Origin: QAMX01 sp964448855
GTDB lineage: Bacteria > Bacillota > Clostridia > Oscillospirales > QAMX01
Assembly: GCA_964448855.1 (NCBI GenBank)
Contig: CAYUXI010000036.1
Location: 1-7,669, forward strand
DNA: 7,669 nucleotides
Reading direction: 5' to 3'
Below the pieces are notes generated by a model, which was given only the letters and a program-made list of their open reading frames with translations, searched no databases and was not told the origin of the DNA. Every line of letters starts with the position of its first letter. Position 1 is the first letter of the stretch. The position numbers and the translations under genes were made by a program. Positions 1 to 5,409 of this stretch are shown here, piece by piece.

Positions 1-2
1 AG

Positions 3-75
3 TTTTCAGAAAAAGTGTTGCACTTGCTTGACAATCTGCCCTGGCAGCGCAGCTGCCTGAGGGAGAGAAAACGTT
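3..75. repeat. Interspersed repeat, left-edge copy with hairpin
   Basis: The block has three parts: TTTTCAG (3-9), then after five A residues GTGTTGCACTT (15-25), then a perfect 6-bp hairpin GGCAGC/GCTGCC with a 3-base loop (43-57). It ends in a 21-base stretch (55-75) that recurs exactly at 168-188. The two left motifs reappear in inverted orientation at the right window edge (7631-7649), also about 15-20 bases from a CTCCCT-type hairpin. This suggests an intergenic repeat family rather than coincidence. The element may continue beyond position 1. It has no coding capacity; whether it is mobile or acts in RNA is unknown. Confidence 0.6.
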
Positions 76-135
76 GCCTGTGTGCTCACCTACGCTTTCA
101 GCAGTACAACCAAAATTCCAAACGGAGTGCCTCTT

Positions 136-188
136 CTCTCCCTCTGACGAGGGCGCAGGTGCGAAGCGCCTGAGGGAGAGAAAACGTT
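136..188. repeat. Palindromic repeat with CTCTCCCTC/GAGGGAGAG stem
   Basis: A 9-bp outer stem CTCTCCCTC (136-144) pairs with GAGGGAGAG (172-180), and an inner 5-bp stem GGCGC (152-156) pairs with GCGCC (166-170). Together they give a long two-part hairpin. Bases 168-188 are an exact 21-base repeat of 55-75. The hairpin is followed on the + strand by AAAACGTTTT rather than a simple T run, so I read it as an interspersed palindromic element, not a terminator. Confidence 0.65.
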
Positions 189-227
189 TTCTGTGGAATT
201 AGCTTCTGCCATTTTCCTCTGTCATGC

Positions 228-262
228 AAAAGGAGAGGCGGCGATATGCCGTCTCTCCTTTT
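228..262. terminator. Bidirectional hairpin terminator
   Basis: A 15-bp stem (228-242 with 248-262, one G-T/A-C mismatch, loop GATAT) begins with AAAA and ends with TTTT. On the minus strand, the direction of the CHR/GH98-like operon, the stem ends in TTTTGC; on the plus strand it ends in TTTTTG. It lies 167 bases past the stop codon of the GH98-like gene, with no other gene between, and is the natural end of that operon. It would also block rightward transcription entering from the left. Confidence 0.85.
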
Positions 263-429
263 TGATTGTATTTGTTTCGATTCGTTCTATTTTCAATTCG
301 TTTCGCATTGATTTCGAACGATTCTGTTTCTTTTCCGCTTCATCCGGTTCCACCTCATTCAAGGGCATCCCGCTTCATGCCGGGGATTTCCGACCCGCTC
401 CGTTCGTGGGCGTTCCGGCTGCCCTGCTC

Positions 430-2208
430 TCAATTCCAGCGGAGATGCAGGCGAACGAGGCCGTTCGACGAGATGGTCAGCCGGAGCATCTCCGCGGTCT
501 GGTCGGCTTCGACGCCCGCATGGTTCGTCCCGGCGGCCTCCACGGTCGGTGCTGCGCCGGAAATGGTCACCGTCGTATTCCGGAAGTCCCGTTCCATCCG
601 TTCCCCGCCCGCATAGGCGCGGTTGAAGTCATGCAGCGTTTCCGCACCCTCGCAGAGTGCGTGGGTATCGAGTCGCAGGTTGATCAGCGTCAGCTCACCG
701 ACGCCCTGCCGCTCGGTATACATTGCCGCCGTATGCGCCGGCAGCGTCAGCGTGACGGTTTGCCCGTTCTTCGCCGCAAACTGCACGGTCTGGTCGGGCA
801 GCCGGATCCGCGATTCCTCGCTGTTGAAGCAATATCGGGTATCGGCGACGTCAAACAGCACGCCGTCTCCCGCATCGACAGACGGGTACAGCCGTTCCAG
901 CAGCTCCCGCTGTGTGCCCGGCGCGGCGCAATCGCGTTCCTCCAGCAGCACGGCACCCGGCACAGCCTCCTGCGATGCATACTTCGGCAGCGTCGGCAGG
1001 ATGTAATACCGTCCGGTTTTCGGCGTCCAGTGCTTCGACGCGGGGCGCTCATTGGCGGGTGCATGGTGTTCCGCCTGTTCCGCATCAATCGTATACAGTC
1101 CGGCCAGAATCGGCGATTCCGTCCACCGCGTATGGTGCTCCGCCGTCGGGTCGCTGAGGCGGTAGGCCGCATGAATCTTCGAGCGCACCTCGTTTTTCGT
1201 CGGAATGCCACCCGCCAGCATCTGCCGGTAGACCGGCAGCGCCGCCGACCAGAACGCCTCGCACAGCGTGACCTGACCATCGACGTCAGCATACAGGTTG
1301 AACTGGTTGCTGCCCTCCGGTGCCATGACCGTTGCGCCGCCGACGAGGTCGGCGATCATATCGGCAGCCATCAGTGCAGGCGGGTATTTCATATTGTACA
1401 AATCCGGTTGGCTCCGCGGCCCGGCACCGACTTCGTCATAGTCGTGCAGGCCCTCCTCCCACCAGAGCCAGTTTTCCACGTTGCCGCCCCAGTTGCCGCA
1501 GTATCCGGCCAGCCAGAGCCCCAGCATGGCGGACTGATTGGAAAAATGCCGGCACTGGCCGTTGTGCTTATCCATCATGACGATGTGGTCGGCGTAGCGA
1601 CGCATCATGGCTTCCAGCTCCGCATCCTCGAGCATCCGGCTGGTGAAATTCGCCTCGTAGACGTATTCCATTTCCTGCCAGATGAGCAGGCCACCGTTGT
1701 CGGCAGAGGCCTGCAGCACCTGCTTCAGGCGTTTCATCGCCTCCGGCCGGACGCCGCCGCAGGAGAGCTCCACGACGACCATGGCCACCAGGCTCTTGTG
1801 CCGCCGATACAGTCCGTCCAGCTGCTCCGGCGTATACGCGTCACGCGCCGTATCGCTGTTCCAGTTTTCGACCTGAATCGCCATGGGGATGCCCGCCGCA
1901 TCCGTCGCATCGAGGACGGTGTCCCAGCGCTGCAGCAGCTCCGGCATGGACAGGTCGTGGCCGGAATGCATATCGCTGTATATCACAGTGAATGCGCGGA
2001 TATCCTCCGGCAGAGCCGCCCAGGTCTGCAAAATCCCTTCCGCCTCCGACAGGTTGCCGGCATAGCCCCGGCGCAGCAGGAAAACCGGGTTTTCCGCATT
2101 GACGACCAGGCGTTTTCCCGCCGCCTGTGCCCGTTTCCGAACCGGCTGCGCACCGGCCGTGCGCGTATCCAGCGGCTGAACCGGCAGCCGTATTGTCGTT
2201 TGTTTCAT
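430..2208 (-). CDS. GH98-like glycoside hydrolase, no signal peptide
   Basis: The predicted protein has 592 residues. I recognise the overall pattern of glycoside hydrolase family 98, known for endo-beta-galactosidases that release blood-group A/B trisaccharides and also for some xylanases. The signs are an N-terminal barrel-like region (about 35-310) with LLRRGYAGNLSE, a VVVEL strand end, LLIWQEMEYVYE, and the Trp-rich GLWLAGYCGNWGGNVENWLW, then a beta-rich C-terminal part (about 400-590) opening with YYILPTLPKYAS. Numbering from the first ATG (2214), the likely acid is E149 and a base-side acid is E300; the expected Asp near 240 appears to be Gly. The N-terminus is basic and hydrophilic with no signal peptide or membrane segment, so the protein should be cytoplasmic, unlike most characterised GH98 enzymes. 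The second ATG (2208) fits the SD far better than the first. It is third in an operon behind two CHR genes. The family call is good; the substrate is unknown. Confidence 0.7.
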   Translation of the reverse strand: MKQTTIRLPVQPLDTRTAGAQPVRKRAQAAGKRLVVNAENPVFLLRRGYAGNLSEAEGILQTWAALPEDIRAFTVIYSDMHSGHDLSMPELLQRWDTVLDATDAAGIPMAIQVENWNSDTARDAYTPEQLDGLYRRHKSLVAMVVVELSCGGVRPEAMKRLKQVLQASADNGGLLIWQEMEYVYEANFTSRMLEDAELEAMMRRYADHIVMMDKHNGQCRHFSNQSAMLGLWLAGYCGNWGGNVENWLWWEEGLHDYDEVGAGPRSQPDLYNMKYPPALMAADMIADLVGGATVMAPEGSNQFNLYADVDGQVTLCEAFWSAALPVYRQMLAGGIPTKNEVRSKIHAAYRLSDPTAEHHTRWTESPILAGLYTIDAEQAEHHAPANERPASKHWTPKTGRYYILPTLPKYASQEAVPGAVLLEERDCAAPGTQRELLERLYPSVDAGDGVLFDVADTRYCFNSEESRIRLPDQTVQFAAKNGQTVTLTLPAHTAAMYTERQGVGELTLINLRLDTHALCEGAETLHDFNRAYAGGERMERDFRNTTVTISGAAPTVEAAGTNHAGVEADQTAEMLRLTISSNGLVRLHLRWN

Positions 2209-2216
2209 CTTCATTG

Positions 2217-2222
2217 CTCCTT
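2217..2222 (-). promoter_or_regulatory. Ribosome binding site that sets the GH98-like start
   Basis: AAGGAG overlaps the TAA stop of the upstream CHR gene. It lies 8 bases from the ATG at 2208 but only 2 bases from the ATG at 2214, so translation most likely starts at 2208 and the protein is two residues shorter than the longest frame. The overlap with the stop codon points to translational coupling. Confidence 0.7.
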
Positions 2223-2793
2223 ACACTGCATAGAAAATCATGCCGAGCGCCGCAGAGATGAGAATCATCCAGACCGGCGCGGGCTTTTTTCCGCGAAGTT
2301 TTTTCCATCCGATATGAATGCCCCAGAGCAGGGCAAAAATCACGAGGGCGCGCCAGTTCGCCGTAACACCGTCGCGGATGGTGCCGATGCCAAGCAGCAC
2401 CTCCAGCAGCATTGTCAGCGCGGTGGCCAGAATCAGCGCCGCCACGCACGGGCGCACACCGGACAGGAATGCGCGCACGCCGGCATATTTCAGAAAGCTG
2501 CGAATCACCGCCGCAATCAGCAGGATGATCACAAAAGACGGCAGCACAACGCCGAGTGTCGCCGCCAGTGCGCCCCAGATGCCGCCCTGTGTGGAGCCAA
2601 TGAAGGTTGCCATATTGACCGCGAGCGGCCCCGGTGTCGATTCCGAAACGGCGATGAAGTTCAGAAATTCCGTCTCCGTCATCCAGTTGGCCGACAAAAC
2701 GACCTCCCGGATCAGCGCAATCATGCCGTAGCCGCCGCCGAAGGAAACAGCGCCGATCTCCAGAAAGGTCAGAAACAGCTGCCAGTAGATCAC
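2221..2793 (-). CDS. chrA: Short CHR-family transporter subunit (second of pair)
   Basis: The protein has 190 residues, half the size of a full-length ChrA, matching the short-chain CHR proteins (Pfam chromate transporter family, PF02417) that are normally encoded as adjacent pairs and thought to act together. Visible signatures are FGGGYGMIALIRE (18-30) and the conserved ESTPGPLAVNMATFIGS (51-67). Several hydrophobic segments follow, at about 71-100, 114-133, 150-162 and 175-190. Family members move chromate or related oxyanions across the cytoplasmic membrane; the true substrate here is not shown. I chose the GTG start at 2793 because it overlaps the upstream stop as GTGA and has GGAGG 9 bases ahead (2803-2807). 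The longer open frame reaching 3048 is not credible, because its extra N-terminus is simply the upstream gene read in another frame. It is followed 12 bases later by the GH98-like start. Confidence 0.88.
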   Translation of the reverse strand: MIYWQLFLTFLEIGAVSFGGGYGMIALIREVVLSANWMTETEFLNFIAVSESTPGPLAVNMATFIGSTQGGIWGALAATLGVVLPSFVIILLIAAVIRSFLKYAGVRAFLSGVRPCVAALILATALTMLLEVLLGIGTIRDGVTANWRALVIFALLWGIHIGWKKLRGKKPAPVWMILISAALGMIFYAV

Positions 2794-3380
2794 GATTGTC
2801 CGCCTCCGTTCCGGCGGATTCGACGAATCCCATACAGCAGCAATCCCGCCACGCCGCCGGCCAGAATGTAGATCACGGACGAAAAGGAAACGGCAAGCAG
2901 CGAAAACGCCAGGCACATTCCGAGTACCGCCGCAAACAGCAGCACGTTCATCACCGTCCGCTCCAGCCCCTTCAACAGCTTGAGCCCCGCCGACAGAATC
3001 AGGTACACCACGCAAACACGGATGCCCTGAAAGGCGCAGGCCACCCATTTCAGGCGCAAAAACTGGTCAAAAAACAGGGAAATCAGGAAAATCACCGCCA
3101 CAGATGGGATGCAGACGGCAATCGTCGCCGTGACGGCTCCCGGCACACCGCACATCTGATAGCCGATATAGGTTGCACTGTTGATCGCAACCGGCCCCGG
3201 TGTCGATTCGGCAATGGCCACCATGTCAAAAAATGCCGACTGCTCCATCCAGCCGCGCCGCTCGACAAAGGCATCCTCCAGCAGCGCAATCATCGCATAG
3301 CCGCCGCCAAAGGTCAGCGCACCGATTTTCAAAAACAGCAGAAACAGCGTCCGGCAGTTGGTGGTTGGTTTCCGTTCCAA
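2790..3380 (-). CDS. chrA: Short CHR-family transporter subunit (first of pair)
   Basis: This 196-residue membrane protein is homologous to its downstream neighbour. It carries FGGGYAMIALLED (24-36) and ESTPGPVAINSATYIGY (58-74), the two hallmark regions of the CHR (chromate ion transporter) family. Hydrophobic spans lie at about 11-34, 80-103, 116-136, 145-165 and 167-184, and the C-terminus is basic. With the downstream gene, with which it overlaps by 4 bases, it should make a two-subunit transporter in the cytoplasmic membrane. The start is the TTG at 3380: AAGGGG lies 8 bases upstream (3389-3394), while the in-frame ATG at 3425 lies upstream of the -10 box and so outside the predicted transcript. 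The function as a chromate or other anion transporter is inferred from the family only. Confidence 0.88.
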   Translation of the reverse strand: MERKPTTNCRTLFLLFLKIGALTFGGGYAMIALLEDAFVERRGWMEQSAFFDMVAIAESTPGPVAINSATYIGYQMCGVPGAVTATIAVCIPSVAVIFLISLFFDQFLRLKWVACAFQGIRVCVVYLILSAGLKLLKGLERTVMNVLLFAAVLGMCLAFSLLAVSFSSVIYILAGGVAGLLLYGIRRIRRNGGGQS

Positions 3381-3388
3381 CCTCTCAT

Positions 3389-3394
3389 CCCCTT
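3389..3394 (-). promoter_or_regulatory. Ribosome binding site for the first CHR gene
   Basis: AAGGGG sits 8 bases ahead of the TTG at 3380. No other start in this frame has a plausible SD, so this site decides a TTG start. A near-complementary GAGAGG immediately next to the TTG is too close to serve. Confidence 0.6.
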
Positions 3395-3413
3395 TTTCCT
3401 GTGATACGCTTTC

Positions 3414-3442
3414 ATTATAGCACACGTCATCGACATCTGCAA
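3414..3442 (-). promoter_or_regulatory. Promoter of the leftward CHR/GH98-like operon
   Basis: The -10 box is a perfect TATAAT (3414-3419, minus strand) with an extended TG one base upstream (TGCTATAAT). Seventeen bases further is TTGCAG (3437-3442), a weak -35 keeping only TTG. The extended -10 compensates for the poor -35. Transcription should begin near 3407, giving a leader of about 25 bases before the TTG start. Confidence 0.75.
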
Positions 3443-3515
3443 GCGCCTACCCCGGCTCGCCCGTTCGGATTTTCCTGTTTCTTTCAAAAATGTTGTAGAA
3501 TCGATGAATTCCCTC

Positions 3516-3544
3516 TTGACATTCCACCCCATTTTGTTTATAAT
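3516..3544 (+). promoter_or_regulatory. Perfect consensus promoter of the ABC exporter operon
   Basis: TTGACA (3516-3521) and TATAAT (3539-3544) are separated by exactly 17 bases, the full sigma-A/sigma-70 consensus. The expected start of transcription is near 3551, leaving a leader of about 75 bases. The -35 boxes of the two divergent promoters are 73 bases apart, leaving room for a shared regulator site, although I see no clear operator between them. Confidence 0.88.
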
Positions 3545-3553
3545 GTAGGGGAA

Positions 3554-3589
3554 CGATCATTCGGTTCTTTCCGCGTCTTCTTATGATCG
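3554..3589 (+). promoter_or_regulatory. Inverted repeat in the ABC operon leader
   Basis: CGATCAT (3554-3560) and ATGATCG (3583-3589) are exact inverse complements, 22 bases apart, just after the predicted transcription start. They could be operator half-sites for a repressor acting on a very strong promoter, or the stem of a leader RNA hairpin. A 7-bp match could also be chance. The ATG in the second arm (3583) opens the reading frame of the ABC gene but has no SD. Confidence 0.35.
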
Positions 3590-3624
3590 GGTTCATTTCG
3601 AATTTCGAAAAAGGAAGTGGTCTG

Positions 3625-5409
3625 ATGTTTCGGAAAAAAACCTACCACATCTGGGATGTGGTGCCACTGGTCTTCCGCATGGTTCCGCTGGCCTCGTTTC
3701 TGAAGTTGCTGCACTACGTGATACAGGGACTTCAGTCCTCCATGCTGATCCTTGCGACTGCCAGTTTCATCGACACGGCACTTGCCGTTGTGCAGAAAAC
3801 AGCAGCAAGCGCCGAGCTGGTCGGCCCGATCATCGCTGTCATTGTGGCGATTTTCCTGCCGATGATTTCCAACCCGGTGATTGACTGGATCGTTCTCCCC
3901 TCCAATCAGAAGCGAACACTGGTCTGCAATCTGGCTGTCATCGACAAGATCAGCAAATTGAAGTACCGTCTGGTGGAGGATCAGGAAACAGCCGACCTGA
4001 CTGACCGCATCTCGGACAATCTCTGTTCGTCTCTCTGGGAATCGTACCTTTTGATTCTCCAAACATTGTCGCTTGTCATCAGCATTGTTGGCGTATTGAT
4101 CGTTCTGGCCAAATACGTCTGGTGGGCGGCACTTGTCATGATTGTTGTCTGCATTCCGTTTCTGATGGTTGCCCGGAAATCCGGCAAGGCGCAGTACGAT
4201 TTTGAGCGCGAAAATGAAAAATACTGGCGGCACAACAACGCGCTCGCCGAAATGCTCACCAGCCGTGAGGCCGTTGAAGAGCGCACCCTGTTCGGCTATT
4301 CCGACCAGGTCGGCGGCATCTGGTTCGACTCCGCCCGGCAGCTCATGCATCGGAACTGGAAGATCTCGTTTCACTGGTGGATTCGTTCGCAGGCCGGAGC
4401 GCTGTTCAGCATTGTGACAGGCGGCCTGCTGTCTGTGCTCCTGCTCCGTCAGGCCGTCCTCGGCTGCATCACGATCGGTGTTTTCACCTCGCTTTCCGGT
4501 GCCTGCTTTGACCTGGCCAGTATGTTTGGATGGCGTCTGTCTCGGATTCTCGAAGAATTCAGCAGCAAGACCGAATTTTTCAAGGATCTGACCGTTTTTA
4601 CTTCATTGGAAGAAACGCCCGGCGGCGCAGACGATCTCGCCGAAACGCTGCCGGATTTCGAAACGCTGGAATTCCGGGACGTTTCCTTTACATATCCGGG
4701 AACCGATCGCCCCATTTTGCAGCACGTCTCGTTCCGCATGGAGCGTGACCGTCACTATGCCATTGTCGGCACCAACGGCGCCGGGAAATCCACCATCATC
4801 AAGCTGATCTGCGGCCTGTATGACAACTATGAGGGTGAAATTCTCCTGAACGGCCAGGAGCTGCAGAGCATCCCCTACGCCATTCGGAAAGGGTTGTTTT
4901 CCGTCGTTTCGCAGGATTATCCCCGTTATCATTTGACGCTCGCAGAAAACATCCGCCTCGGCGACTGCTCGCTGAGTGTGACGGATCCCAAAATCGAAGA
5001 GGCTGCCAAAAAAGCCGGTCTGTCCGGCGTGATCGACCGGCTCCCGCTCGGTCTGAATCACCCGCTCGGCAAGCTGGAGGAAAACAGTCAGGATCTCTCC
5101 GGCGGTGAATGGCAGCGCGTGGCCATGGCGCGCACGCTCGTTTCCCGCGCACCGTTCTATATTCTGGACGAGCCGACCGCCGCACTCGATCCGATCGCCG
5201 AAAGCAACATCTATTCGCAATATGCCGATCTGTCCCGCAACAAAACCACCATCTTTATCAGCCACCGGCTGGGTTCCACGCGTCTGGCGGATGAAATTCT
5301 GGTGCTCGATCACGGAACCATTGCAGAGTCCGGCAGCTATCAGGAGCTGATGCAGGCCGGCGGTCTGTATGCCGAGATGTTTGATGCGCAAAGGAGCTGG
5401 TATGTATGA
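3625..5409 (+). CDS. ABC exporter half-transporter, subunit 1
   Basis: This 594-residue protein fuses a membrane domain to an ATPase domain. Six likely membrane spans lie at about 33-57, 66-90, 141-161, 164-184, 255-275 and 279-300. The ATPase domain, from about 348, has the aromatic A-loop in FTYPG, Walker A GTNGAGKST (382-390), Q-loop Q430, signature LSGGEWQ (491-497), Walker B ending in YILDE with catalytic E516, and switch H547. All catalytic residues are present. It has no N-terminal C39 peptidase or other extra domain. I place the start at the ATG at 3625, with AAGGA 9 bases upstream (3611-3615), rather than the ATG at 3583, which lacks an SD and lies in the leader inverted repeat. It overlaps the next gene by 4 bases, so the pair should form a heterodimeric exporter in the cytoplasmic membrane. 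The cargo could be a drug, lipid or peptide; no precursor peptide gene is visible nearby. Confidence 0.93.
   Translation: MFRKKTYHIWDVVPLVFRMVPLASFLKLLHYVIQGLQSSMLILATASFIDTALAVVQKTAASAELVGPIIAVIVAIFLPMISNPVIDWIVLPSNQKRTLVCNLAVIDKISKLKYRLVEDQETADLTDRISDNLCSSLWESYLLILQTLSLVISIVGVLIVLAKYVWWAALVMIVVCIPFLMVARKSGKAQYDFERENEKYWRHNNALAEMLTSREAVEERTLFGYSDQVGGIWFDSARQLMHRNWKISFHWWIRSQAGALFSIVTGGLLSVLLLRQAVLGCITIGVFTSLSGACFDLASMFGWRLSRILEEFSSKTEFFKDLTVFTSLEETPGGADDLAETLPDFETLEFRDVSFTYPGTDRPILQHVSFRMERDRHYAIVGTNGAGKSTIIKLICGLYDNYEGEILLNGQELQSIPYAIRKGLFSVVSQDYPRYHLTLAENIRLGDCSLSVTDPKIEEAAKKAGLSGVIDRLPLGLNHPLGKLEENSQDLSGGEWQRVAMARTLVSRAPFYILDEPTAALDPIAESNIYSQYADLSRNKTTIFISHRLGSTRLADEILVLDHGTIAESGSYQELMQAGGLYAEMFDAQRSWYV

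Larger units (their letters stand above)
1..429. other. Gene-free left flank with repeats and a terminator
   Basis: I see no credible gene here. From left to right it holds a repeat motif with a small hairpin (3-75), about 60 unremarkable bases, a larger palindromic repeat (136-188), a strong hairpin terminator (228-262), and the 3' untranslated tail of the leftward operon (263-429). Part of that tail (about 270-325) is AT-richer than the genes and has TTCG five times within about 40 bases (276, 281, 297, 302, 313). I cannot assign a function to that pattern. Confidence 0.7.

Noticed and set aside
55..188. CRISPR array
   Set aside because: Only two copies of a 21-base unit with a 92-base gap, different neighbouring sequence and no cas genes.
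222..368. 48-codon frame on the minus strand after the GH98-like gene
   Set aside because: It has no clear SD, a highly charged translation, and its last third is the terminator hairpin itself. Read as 3' untranslated sequence.
193..2871. 892-codon open frame on the + strand
   Set aside because: It lies antisense to the GH98-like and second CHR genes, has low-complexity Arg/His/Gln-rich translation with no recognisable domain, no SD, and would have to read through the terminator at 228-262. Long antisense frames are expected opposite GC-rich genes.
2794..3048. N-terminal extension of the second CHR gene
   Set aside because: The added residues are the first CHR gene read out of frame and are not membrane-like. 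The GTG at 2793 has a good SD and overlaps the upstream stop.
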